Shown here piece after piece: positions 41,630 through 49,763 of a DNA stretch of 64,000 bases. The notes beneath the pieces were generated by a model. That model had not been told where the DNA came from and made no database searches. It worked only from the letters and a program-made list of their open reading frames with translations. Each line of letters begins with the position of its first letter. Position 1 is the stretch's first letter. This stretch comes from Hymenobacter sp. DG25A (GTDB lineage Bacteria; Bacteroidota; Bacteroidia; Cytophagales; Hymenobacteraceae): contig NZ_CP012623.1 of assembly GCF_001280305.1 (NCBI RefSeq), forward strand, positions 2,294,001-2,358,000. The letters are read 5' to 3'. A program made the position numbers and the translations under genes.

Positions 41630-41974
41630 TTAGCCTAATTCAATGCTGGGGTCCCAGAACAGCTGGCTGAAGTCCTGTACCTGGTCGTCTACCACCCGCA
41701 CGCCTTCCGCTTCCAAAGCCTTCTGCATGGCTGTGGGCGTGCTGTAGTGCTGGCGCCCGGTTAGCAGCCCCTGCCGGTTCAGGACCCGATGCGCGGGCAC
41801 GTCGGTTTCCGTGTGGGCCGCCATCATGGCCCAGCCTACCATGCGCGCCCCATTTTTGGCGCCCAGGTAGTGGGCCACGGCCCCGTAGGAGGTGACCCGC
41901 CCCGGCGGCACCAGCCGCACTACATCGTATACATCCTGAAAGAAATTGCGGGGCTTTTCAGCTGAGGTTGGCAT
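41630..41974 (-). CDS. Alkyltransferase-like protein (MGMT fold, no active cysteine)
   Basis: A 114-residue MGMT C-terminal-domain protein. ATG 41974 gives MPTSAEKPRNFFQDVYDVVR, then VPPGRVTSYGAVAHYLGAK and the DNA-binding RMVGWAMMAAH. The active-site box is PAHRV (A61) where true methyltransferases have PCHRV. Such alkyltransferase-like proteins bind O6-alkylguanine, cannot repair it themselves and pass it to nucleotide excision repair. No other DNA-repair genes are adjacent. Confidence 0.92.
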   Translation of the reverse strand: MPTSAEKPRNFFQDVYDVVRLVPPGRVTSYGAVAHYLGAKNGARMVGWAMMAAHTETDVPAHRVLNRQGLLTGRQHYSTPTAMQKALEAEGVRVVDDQVQDFSQLFWDPSIELG

Positions 41975-42034
41975 ACGGCAAACGTTAGAAAGACCAAAAT
42001 AACATAACAACCGCTGCCGGGAGTAGGCGTAAGC

Positions 42035-42069
42035 AGATAAAGTGTTCCGATGAACGGAGCATTTTATCT
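42035..42069 (+). promoter_or_regulatory. 15-bp RNA-type hairpin just upstream of the YciE/F-like gene
   Basis: AGATAAAGTGTTCCG (42035-42049) and CGGAGCATTTTATCT (42055-42069) form a stem with two G:U pairs and a 5-nt loop. It ends 23 nt before the start codon and has no T run, so it is more likely a leader hairpin or operator than a terminator. Confidence 0.5.
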
Positions 42070-42092
42070 ATTCACCTTACTTCTATTGACTT

Positions 42093-42587
42093 ATGTTTGG
42101 TAAACTCAAAAGCCTCGACGACCTGTTTCACGAACAGCTGAAAGATCTTTATAGCGCTGAAAATCAACTCCTGAAGGCGCTACCCAAAATGGCCAAAGAA
42201 GCTCAGGATACCCGCCTGCGCCAGGGGTTTGAAAAGCACCTGCAGGAAACACAAAATCAGGTTTCGCGCCTAGAGAAAATCGGCAAAATGCTGGATGTGT
42301 CTCTCTCCGGCCATACCTGCAAAGCCATGGAAGGCCTGGTAAAAGAAGGCCAGGATACCATTCATGAAGATGCCACCGATGAAGTGAAGGATGCTGCTCT
42401 GATTGCCGCTGCCCAGCGCGTAGAGCACTACGAAATTTCCGGCTACGGCACGGCGGCGCACTACGCCGAGCGCCTCGGCCATACCGATGCGGCCCAGCTG
42501 CTGCGCCAGACACTGCAGGAAGAGCAAATGACTGATACCAAGCTCAATGACCTGGCCAAGAACTACATCAATGCCAAAGCCATGTAG
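42093..42587 (+). CDS. Ferritin-like protein of the YciE/YciF (DUF892) family
   Basis: A 164-residue helical protein. LKSLDDLFHEQLKDLYSAEN at the start, KALPKMAKEAQDTRLRQGFE, and VEHYEISGYGTAAHYAERLG are characteristic of YciE/YciF proteins, which have a ferritin-like four-helix bundle with a metal site (E and H residues in these helices). They are induced by osmotic and general stress in enteric bacteria; the exact reaction is unknown. An RNA-type hairpin precedes it and a terminator follows. Confidence 0.93.
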   Translation: MFGKLKSLDDLFHEQLKDLYSAENQLLKALPKMAKEAQDTRLRQGFEKHLQETQNQVSRLEKIGKMLDVSLSGHTCKAMEGLVKEGQDTIHEDATDEVKDAALIAAAQRVEHYEISGYGTAAHYAERLGHTDAAQLLRQTLQEEQMTDTKLNDLAKNYINAKAM

Positions 42588-42609
42588 GTAATTGCGCCCT
42601 AAAACAGGG

Positions 42610-42637
42610 AAAGCCTGCAACATGCAGGCTTTTTTTG
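42610..42637 (+). terminator. Hairpin terminator
   Basis: A 10-bp stem (AAAGCCTGCA and its complement), 3-nt loop and seven T residues, 22 nt after the YciE/F-like gene. Confidence 0.9.
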
Positions 42638-42762
42638 TGTCAATGGCGCATTGCCCGGGTTTCTGGTAACCTTATCAGGAAGCGGGGTGTTGTGTACAGC
42701 GGATAATTTCGCAGCGGATAAGCGCCTGATAGCGAGAAAGCAGGCGTGCCTATTTTGATACT

Positions 42763-43923
42763 ATGCAAACAAAGGAACACGAAGAGCAAGTTGTAGAAGA
42801 GCCACGCACCGGCGGCCGACGGTTTTTATGGATTTTTCTGACGCTGGCGCTGCTAGCAGGGCTGGTTTTTGTGAAGATGCACTACTTCCCGGCCCCGGCG
42901 GCCGGCGGCAAGGGTGGTCCGGGCGGTAAAGGAGGTAAGGGTGGCGCCGGCGGCCCCGCCGGCAAAGACGGGAAAGGCTCTAAGACTCCCGTACAGGCCT
43001 ATGTAGTGAAGCCCACTAACCTGACCGATGAAGTAGCCGCCACCGGCTCTGTGCTGGCTGATGAGGCCGTGGTTATCAAAAGTGAGATATCGGGCAAGAT
43101 TACCAGCCTCAACATTCGGGAGGGCCAGCCGGTCCGCCGGGGGCAGGTACTGTTCAGCATCAATGCCGATGAGATTCAGGCTGATCTGCGCAAGCAGGAG
43201 TTTAACATTAAGCTCTACCGCGACCAGGAGCGCCGCCAGCGCGTGCTGCTGGATAAAGAATACATCAGCGCCCAAGAATACGAGCAAACCAACAACCAGC
43301 TGCTCACGGCCCAGGCCGAGCTGCAGGCTTTGCGCGCCAACCTGGCCAAAGCCTACGTGCGCGCCCCCTTTGATGGGGTGCTGGGCCTGACCACCGCTAC
43401 GGTAGGCACCTACGTGAGCCCTGGCACTGAGATTACCACTCTCTCCCGCATCCGGCCCGTGAAGATTGACTTCGCCGTGCCCGGCCGCTTTGCCTCTAAA
43501 GTGCGGGCAGGCGACGTGGTAACGGTAACCGACGAAGCCACCAACAAGAAATACGAGGCCAAGGTATACGCCATTGACCCGCAGATTGACCCCGTGAGTC
43601 GCACCCAACCGGTGCGCGCCCGCTACGCCAACACCGGCAACGAGCTGCGCCCCGGCTCCTTTGTGAAAGTAAACCTGCAGCTGGGCGAATCCACGGATGC
43701 CCTGCAGGTGCCTACCGAAGCGGTAATACCGGAAGCCAGCGGCTACACCGTATTCACGGTAAAAAATGGCAAGGCTGTTTCTACGAAGGTGAAGATTGGT
43801 ATTCGCTCAGAAAAAGTGATTCAGATTACTGACGGCCTGGCCGTGGGCGACACCGTTATCCGGACGGGTATTCTGCAGCTGAAGCCCGGCGATGCTGTTC
43901 TGGTCCAGAAAACTGAGCTATAA
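42763..43923 (+). CDS. RND efflux periplasmic adaptor with Gly/Lys-rich linker
   Basis: A 386-residue membrane-fusion protein, first part of a tripartite efflux pump. A cytosolic acidic start is followed by a membrane helix (residues 21-40). Residues about 48-74 are almost wholly Gly, Lys and Ala (GGKGGPGGKGGKGGAGGPAG), an unusual linker. The lipoyl and hairpin domain (EISGKITSLNIREGQPVRRG, then ANLAKAYVRAPFDGVLGLTT) and beta-barrel and membrane-proximal domains follow. It bridges permease and outer-membrane channel. A TATTTTG box lies 9 nt before the ATG. Confidence 0.94.
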   Translation: MQTKEHEEQVVEEPRTGGRRFLWIFLTLALLAGLVFVKMHYFPAPAAGGKGGPGGKGGKGGAGGPAGKDGKGSKTPVQAYVVKPTNLTDEVAATGSVLADEAVVIKSEISGKITSLNIREGQPVRRGQVLFSINADEIQADLRKQEFNIKLYRDQERRQRVLLDKEYISAQEYEQTNNQLLTAQAELQALRANLAKAYVRAPFDGVLGLTTATVGTYVSPGTEITTLSRIRPVKIDFAVPGRFASKVRAGDVVTVTDEATNKKYEAKVYAIDPQIDPVSRTQPVRARYANTGNELRPGSFVKVNLQLGESTDALQVPTEAVIPEASGYTVFTVKNGKAVSTKVKIGIRSEKVIQITDGLAVGDTVIRTGILQLKPGDAVLVQKTEL

Positions 43924-43952
43924 GCTTCTTCTTCTGTCGAAAGGATTTACCC

Positions 43953-44411
43953 ATGAACGCCACCTCTCCTCCCCTTTCGTCTGCCATCCACATCCGGCAG
44001 GCAATGCCGGCAGATGCGGCGGCCCTGGCAGAGTTAGTAGCGGAACTCGGGTATCCGACCGAACAGCAGGAGTTGCAGCAGCGACTGGATGCCCTTACTG
44101 CCGCCGGTGACCAGGTACTGGTAGCGGTGCGGCAAGAGCAGATAGTAGGGGTTGTGCTGCTGCATCGCACGTATTTTCTGCACCGTCCACCCGATGGCCG
44201 CGTGGTTACTTTGGTGGTCGCGGCCGAATACCGCAGCCAGGGCATTGGCCAACAGTTGCTAAGGGCCGCTGAACAGGCACTTTTGCAGCTGGGTTGTGGT
44301 CGTATTGAAATCAGTAGTGGCGCCCGGCGTGAGGCCGCTCATCGGTTTTACCTGCGCGAAGGCTACTCCGAGCAGCCCAAACGGTTTATAAAGCCGGTGC
44401 CGGCGGAGTAG
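43953..44411 (+). CDS. GNAT acetyltransferase inside the efflux operon
   Basis: A 152-residue acetyltransferase: IHIRQAMPADAAALAELVAE at the start, then VVAAEYRSQGIGQQLLRAAE as the acetyl-CoA site and RIEISSGARREAAHRFYLRE near the end. It begins 29 nt after the adaptor gene and ends 86 nt before the permease gene, all on the same strand. Members of this subgroup acetylate amines, including aminoglycosides, but the substrate here is not visible. Its position makes co-expression with the pump likely. Confidence 0.9.
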   Translation: MNATSPPLSSAIHIRQAMPADAAALAELVAELGYPTEQQELQQRLDALTAAGDQVLVAVRQEQIVGVVLLHRTYFLHRPPDGRVVTLVVAAEYRSQGIGQQLLRAAEQALLQLGCGRIEISSGARREAAHRFYLREGYSEQPKRFIKPVPAE

Positions 44412-44497
44412 CCCCTTGTTTTTAAGCTGACCAGCTGGCTTTAGGGCGGTTGCAAGCAGCATTTTTGTAGAGTATAGAGTAGTAGAAGCGCTTCCTT

Positions 44498-47400
44498 ATG
44501 AGCTTATCCTCCACTAGTATCAACCGCCCGGTCCTCGCCATCGTGATGAGCCTTGTCATCGTGATATTTGGCGTTATCGGGTTTCGGTACCTCAGTATTC
44601 GGGAATACCCCAGCGTAGACCCGCCTATTATTACGGTATCAGCCAGCTATACCGGGGCCTCGGCCGATGTGATGCAGAGCCAGGTAACTGAGCCGCTGGA
44701 AGAAGCCCTCAACGGCATTGCGGGCATCAAGAACATGACCTCGAACAGCCGTGATGGCCGCACCCAGATTACCGTGGAGTTTGACCTCGACGCCGACCTG
44801 GAAACCGCCGCCAACGACGTGCGCGACAAGGTATCCGGCGCCCAGGGCCGCCTGCCCCGGGACATCGACCCGCCCATCGTGAGCAAGGCCAACGCCGACT
44901 CCCAGCCCATTGTCATCAACTACCTCAGCAGCAACAAGCGCAGCCTACTGGAGCTCACGGACTACGCCAACAACACCCTGAAAGAGCGCCTGCAGACCAT
45001 TCCGGGCGTATCGGAAATCCGGGTGTACGGGGAGCGAAAGTACTCCATGCGCCTGTGGATGGACCCCGTGAAGCTGACGGCGCTGGGCGTGTCGCCGGTA
45101 GAGGTGCAGGCGGCCCTTACCCGCGAAAACGTGGAGCTGCCCAGCGGCGCCGTTTCGGGCCTGAACACGCAGCTCACGCTGCGCACCATGGGCCGCCTGA
45201 CGTCGGTAGACGACTTCAACAACCTGATTATCCGCAAAGACGCCTCTTCCCTGGTGCGCTTCTCGGATGTGGGCTATGCCGAGCTGTACCCGGAAAACGA
45301 CCAGACCATTTTCCGGGTGAATGGCGTGCCGGGCGTGGCCCTGGCCGTGGTGCCGCAGCCGGGCTCCAACCAGATTGATATTGCCGACGAGTTCAACAAG
45401 CGGGTAAAGCAGTTCGGCAAAGACCTGCCCAAGGACCTGGAGCTGCGCCCGGCCATTGATAACTCGGTCTTCATCCGCAACTCCATTCAGGAAGTGGAGC
45501 ACACCATTATTGAGGCCTTTGTGCTGGTAGTGGTCATCATCTTCCTGTTCCTGCGCGACTGGCGCTCTACTCTGATTCCGGTAGTGGCTATTCCGGTTTC
45601 CTTGGTGGGTATTTTCTTCGTGATGTACCTGCTGGACTTCTCCATTAACGTGCTGACGCTGCTGGCCATCGTGCTGGCTATTGGCCTGGTAGTGGACGAC
45701 GCCATTGTGGTGCTGGAGAATATTTACTCCCGCATTGAGGACGGCGAAGACCCGAAGGAGGCTTCCATCAAGGGCTCAGAAGAAATTCTGATGGCCGTAA
45801 TCAGTACCACTATTGTACTGGCGGCCGTGTTCCTGCCGGTGGTGTTCCTGACGGGTATTACCGGGCGTCTGTTCCGGGAGTTTGGCATTGTGGTAGCGGG
45901 CTCGGTTTTGATTTCGGCCTTCGTCTCGCTCACGCTCACCCCCATGATGTGCTCCAAGCTGCTCAAGCGGCAGGAAAAGCATAACTGGTTTTACCGCAAA
46001 ACCGAGCCGTTTTTTGAGCGCATGATTGGGGGCTACCAGGAAAGCCTGCAAACCTTTCTGCGCAACCGCTGGCTGGCCTGGCTGGTGGTGGCCGGCACGG
46101 GCGTAGGCATCTGGTTTTTCATGAAGACGCTGCCTTCGGAACTGGCGCCGGTGGAAGACCGCAGCCGCGTAAACGTGAATTCTACCGGTCCGGAAGGCGC
46201 TTCGTTTGAGTTTATGGATGCCTACATGGCCCAGATAACCAAGCTGGCCATGGACTCTACGGGGGCTGAAAACCTGAACAGTGTCTTTACCGTGACTTCG
46301 CCCGGCTTTGGCGGTGGCTCTAACTCCGGTATTGCCCGCGTGCTGCTGGTAGAGGCTGATCAGCGCCCCAAAACCCAGGACCAGGTGGCCGAAATTATGA
46401 GCCGCGGCGTGAAGCGCCTGACGGCCGCCCGCACCTCCGTTTCGCAGGACCAGAGTATTGGTGGTGGCGGTGGCGGCCTGCCGGTGCAGTTTGTGGTTCA
46501 GACCCAGGACTTTGAGAAGCTGCGCACAGCCGTACCCAAGTTTCTGGATGCGGCCCGGCAGGATCCCACCTTCCAGTTTGTGGATGTCAACCTGAAATTC
46601 AACAAGCCGGAACTGCGCATCAACATTGACCGCGAAAAGGCCCAGAGCCTGGGTGTATCAGTGCAGAGTATTTCCCAGACGCTGCAGGCCGGCCTGAGCG
46701 GGCAGCGCTTCGGCTATTTTATCCGGGAGGGCAAGCAGTACCAGATTATTGGCCAGGTAGCGCGGGAAGACCGCAACCAGCCGCTGGACGTGCGCCAACT
46801 CTCGGTGAAAGCCGCCGACGGCAAGCTGGTGCAGCTGGACAATGTCATTCGCCTGACGGAAAGCAGCACGCCGCCCCAGCTCTACCGTTTCAACCGCTAC
46901 AACGCGGCTACCTTCTCCGCCTCCCTGGCCCCGGGCAAAACTCTGGGCGATGGTATTGCGGCCATGCAGGCCATTGCCGACAAAACCCTGGACGACACCT
47001 TCACCAACGAGCTTTCCGGCCCTTCCCGCGACTTCCAGGAAAGCTCCTCTTCCTTGGTGTTTGCCTTCGGCCTGGCTCTGGTGCTGATTTACCTGGTGCT
47101 GGCCGCGCAGTTTGAAAGCTTCCGCGACCCGGTCATCATCATGGTGACGGTGCCGCTGGCACTCTCGGGCGCGTTGTTGAGCCTGTGGTATTTCAACCAG
47201 ACGCTCAACCTGTTCTCGCAAATCGGCATTATCATGCTGGTAGGCTTGGTAACCAAGAATGGTATTCTGATTGTGGAGTTTGCCAACCAGCGCGTGGAGC
47301 AGGGCGTGGACTACATGACCGGCTTGGTGGAAGGCGCTACGGCCCGCTTCCGCCCCATTCTCATGACCTCTTTGTGCGCTATACTGGGCATTCTGCCCAT

Positions 47401-47575
47401 TGCCATTGCCACGGGCGCGGGTGCTCTTAGCCGCCGGGCCATGGGTATTGGCGTGGTGGGCGGCCTGTTCTTCGCTACGGGCCTCACCTTGTATATCGTG
47501 CCGGTGATGTACTCCTATTTCGCCACGGCGAAAAAGCACAAGCACACCGAGGAAAAACAAGCCGTGGCCGCTTAA
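44498..47575 (+). CDS. RND efflux pump permease (HAE1/AcrB-like)
   Basis: A 1025-residue inner-membrane proton-driven exporter. Twelve membrane segments are arranged in the usual two groups, with large periplasmic loops after the first and seventh helices. The proton relay DD is in AIGLVVDDAIVVLENIYSRI. Other signs are NRPVLAIVMSLVIVIFGVIG at the start and RRAMGIGVVGGLFFATGLTL near the end. Length and motifs match hydrophobe/amphiphile exporters. Together with the adaptor and TolC-type genes it forms a complete pump, probably for hydrophobic compounds. Confidence 0.96.
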   Translation: MSLSSTSINRPVLAIVMSLVIVIFGVIGFRYLSIREYPSVDPPIITVSASYTGASADVMQSQVTEPLEEALNGIAGIKNMTSNSRDGRTQITVEFDLDADLETAANDVRDKVSGAQGRLPRDIDPPIVSKANADSQPIVINYLSSNKRSLLELTDYANNTLKERLQTIPGVSEIRVYGERKYSMRLWMDPVKLTALGVSPVEVQAALTRENVELPSGAVSGLNTQLTLRTMGRLTSVDDFNNLIIRKDASSLVRFSDVGYAELYPENDQTIFRVNGVPGVALAVVPQPGSNQIDIADEFNKRVKQFGKDLPKDLELRPAIDNSVFIRNSIQEVEHTIIEAFVLVVVIIFLFLRDWRSTLIPVVAIPVSLVGIFFVMYLLDFSINVLTLLAIVLAIGLVVDDAIVVLENIYSRIEDGEDPKEASIKGSEEILMAVISTTIVLAAVFLPVVFLTGITGRLFREFGIVVAGSVLISAFVSLTLTPMMCSKLLKRQEKHNWFYRKTEPFFERMIGGYQESLQTFLRNRWLAWLVVAGTGVGIWFFMKTLPSELAPVEDRSRVNVNSTGPEGASFEFMDAYMAQITKLAMDSTGAENLNSVFTVTSPGFGGGSNSGIARVLLVEADQRPKTQDQVAEIMSRGVKRLTAARTSVSQDQSIGGGGGGLPVQFVVQTQDFEKLRTAVPKFLDAARQDPTFQFVDVNLKFNKPELRINIDREKAQSLGVSVQSISQTLQAGLSGQRFGYFIREGKQYQIIGQVAREDRNQPLDVRQLSVKAADGKLVQLDNVIRLTESSTPPQLYRFNRYNAATFSASLAPGKTLGDGIAAMQAIADKTLDDTFTNELSGPSRDFQESSSSLVFAFGLALVLIYLVLAAQFESFRDPVIIMVTVPLALSGALLSLWYFNQTLNLFSQIGIIMLVGLVTKNGILIVEFANQRVEQGVDYMTGLVEGATARFRPILMTSLCAILGILPIAIATGAGALSRRAMGIGVVGGLFFATGLTLYIVPVMYSYFATAKKHKHTEEKQAVAA

Positions 47576-47591
47576 GCAGCCAAACAAAATA

Positions 47592-47745
47592 CCCCTTCTC
47601 CGCGGGGAGAAGGGGACGCGGCAGTTTCCTGCCGCTGGGGTGGTTGGCCGCCTGGCGAAGGTTGTTTACTGAAAACACCTCCCTCGTGCCTCGTTTACCG
47701 GTTAACTACCCCGCCCTTCGGGCACCCTGCCTTCCAAAGGCGGGG
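47592..47745. repeat. Cluster of three hairpins between permease and channel genes
   Basis: CCCCTTCTCC with GGAGAAGGGG (47592-47615), GCGGCAG with CTGCCGC (47618-47635), and CCCCGCC with GGCGGGG (47709-47745). This stacked arrangement fills most of the 200-bp gap and looks like a dispersed structured repeat. No coding frame fits it. Confidence 0.7.
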
Positions 47746-47775
47746 AACTGATTTTCAGCTACAGTATTGATATTC

Positions 47776-49155
47776 ATGATCTTTCCGCTTCGCCGTTCTC
47801 TGTTTCTGCTTCTGGCCTTTCCCCTGCCGCTCCTGGCCCAGCAGCCTGCTTCCCGGCCGCAGCCCACCTCGGCGCAGGTAGTTAATACCGGCCCCACGCT
47901 GACCTTGGCGGAGGCGATTCGCATTGGGCTGGAAAATAACTACGGAATTCAGCTGGCCCGCCAGGAGGAGCGCATTGCCAGCAACAACGTAACGCGCGGC
48001 AACGCCGGGCAGCTGCCCACCGTGAATGGCAATGCCACCCGCAACTTCAACCGCAACAATCTCAACCAGCAGTTTGGAGATAATGACCCGCGCATTGTGA
48101 ACGGGGCCACCTCCAACCAGCTAAACACCAACGTAGCCGCCACCTGGACCATTTTCGACGGCCTGGGGATGTTCATTGCCTACGACCGGCTCCAGCGTGT
48201 GGCTCAGGGCCAGCGCCAGGTTACCCGTGCTACAGCCGAGGAAACCGTGGCCGACATTACCGACGCCTACTTTACGGTGGTGCGCGAAGCCGGCAAGATT
48301 CAGAGCTTTGAAGCAGCCCTGCGCATCGGGCAGCAGCGAATTGACCTGACCCAGGCCCGCGCGGATGTGGGCGTGAGTGCCAAGGTGGAAGTACTGACCG
48401 CCCGCGTGGACTATAACGCCGACCGTGCAGGCCTGATTCAGCAGCAGGAAGCCCTGAAAACGGCTAAAGTAAACCTGAATAACCTACTGGGCCGCTCCCC
48501 CGCCCTGGATTTTCAGCCCGCCGACTCCATTGTGGTCAGCCGCGACCTGAGCCGGGAAACCGTAGCCCAGGCCATCCGGCAGAATAACCCCCGCCTGCAG
48601 CAGGCTAAGATTAATACTGAAGTGGCCACTTACGAGCGGCGCCTGGTGCGGGCTTCCCGCCTGCCGCAGGTGGGCCTCACTACCGGCTACGGGCTCAACC
48701 GCAACATTAATAACGCGGCCTTCGCCGGCACCCAGCTCACTACCAGCACCAACACCACGCACGGCTTAAACTATGGCGTGGTGGCCTCGGTGCCTATTTT
48801 TGATGGTTTCAACCGCAACCGGCTGGAGCAGAACGCGCGTATTGGCGAGGTGCAAAGCAAGCTGCAGCTGGAGCAAACCCAACTGCAGCTGGATGCAGAA
48901 GCCGAGCAGGCGTATGCCCAGTACCAAACCCGCCTGCAGCTGCTGCAGCTGGAAGAAGATAATATTCTGCTGGCCCGCCAGAACGTGGCCATTGCCCTGG
49001 AGCGCTACCGCCTGGGCCTGCTTACGCCGCTGGCTCTGCGGGAAGCCCAGCGCAGCCAGCTGGACGCCGAAAACCGTCTGCTCGATATCCGCTTTCAGGC
49101 CAAGCAGGCCGAGACGACGCTCCGCCGCCTGAGCAGCGGCCTGGTACGGGAATAG
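47776..49155 (+). CDS. TolC-family outer-membrane efflux channel
   Basis: A 459-residue outer-membrane factor and third part of the pump. I start at ATG 47776 with signal peptide MIFPLRRSLFLLLAFPLPLL; an upstream TTG adds only three residues. Two OEP repeats are visible: TLAEAIRIGLENNYGIQLAR to LLGRSPALDF, and QAIRQNNPRLQQAKINTEVA to the C-terminal Gln/Leu-rich helices (LEQTQLQLDAEAEQAYAQYQ). Trimers span the outer membrane and periplasm. It is last in the operon. Confidence 0.95.
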   Translation: MIFPLRRSLFLLLAFPLPLLAQQPASRPQPTSAQVVNTGPTLTLAEAIRIGLENNYGIQLARQEERIASNNVTRGNAGQLPTVNGNATRNFNRNNLNQQFGDNDPRIVNGATSNQLNTNVAATWTIFDGLGMFIAYDRLQRVAQGQRQVTRATAEETVADITDAYFTVVREAGKIQSFEAALRIGQQRIDLTQARADVGVSAKVEVLTARVDYNADRAGLIQQQEALKTAKVNLNNLLGRSPALDFQPADSIVVSRDLSRETVAQAIRQNNPRLQQAKINTEVATYERRLVRASRLPQVGLTTGYGLNRNINNAAFAGTQLTTSTNTTHGLNYGVVASVPIFDGFNRNRLEQNARIGEVQSKLQLEQTQLQLDAEAEQAYAQYQTRLQLLQLEEDNILLARQNVAIALERYRLGLLTPLALREAQRSQLDAENRLLDIRFQAKQAETTLRRLSSGLVRE

Positions 49156-49232
49156 CTGTATCCGCAGCCGCTGCGGGGAAGCCATTCTGGCAGAATAAGC
49201 CGTAATTGCGCTTCCCGTGCTTTCTTTGCCTT

Positions 49233-49646
49233 ATGGATTCTTCGCCCAGACTTGAAATTCAGTACCGCGCCGACCTGGATGTGCTCACGGTACGCTGGCT
49301 GGATGCCTTGCAGCCCGAACTTTTCCAACACGACTACTACACCATCCTCGCCCAGGCCCGCACGCACGATACCACGCGCTGGCTAATTGACGTGCGCCGC
49401 CGACCCCAGCCTACCCCTGATATGGCGGCCTGGGCCGCCAACGTGTGGCTGCCGGAAGTAGTAGCGGCGCTGGCTCCGCGCCGGGCACGCTTGGCTTACC
49501 TAATTTCGCCCAGCCGCGAAGAAGCGCTAAACGCCAGCCCCAGCCTGCGGGCCAGCATGAAAACGGCCTCCAACCCCAACCGGGGCTATGACGTGGCCAT
49601 TTTCAACAACGAAGGGGAAGCCAATACATGGCTTCTGGCCAATTAA
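49233..49646 (+). CDS. Hypothetical protein, STAS/SpoIIAA-like fold, paralogue 2
   Basis: A 137-residue soluble protein related to the one at 25532. Shared blocks are a strand with tryptophan (VLTVRWLDAL), a helix ending WLIDVRRRPQ, WAANVWLPEVV, RLAYLISPSR and the closing VAIFNNEGEANTWLL. Start ATG 49233 is preceded by TTTCTTTG only 4 nt away, a possible -7 box of a leaderless message. No catalytic signature. Two copies in one 64-kb window suggest a lineage-expanded family of unknown role. Confidence 0.72.
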   Translation: MDSSPRLEIQYRADLDVLTVRWLDALQPELFQHDYYTILAQARTHDTTRWLIDVRRRPQPTPDMAAWAANVWLPEVVAALAPRRARLAYLISPSREEALNASPSLRASMKTASNPNRGYDVAIFNNEGEANTWLLAN

Positions 49647-49680
49647 GTCTGCCGAAAATCGGGCTTCTGCCCTTCATTTA

Positions 49681-49723
49681 AAAAGCCCGGTTTAGAAGGA
49701 TTGCACCTTCCAGACCGGGCCTT
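49681..49723 (-). terminator. Terminator of the alpha/beta hydrolase gene
   Basis: A stem of about 17 bp with one A:C mismatch and one G:U pair (AAAAGCCCGG at its left end). The T run is on the minus strand, so it serves the hydrolase gene; on the plus strand it lacks one. Confidence 0.7.
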
Positions 49724-49763
49724 AATATGCGCGGCTTAGGCCGGCAATTGATTTGTAAGGAAA

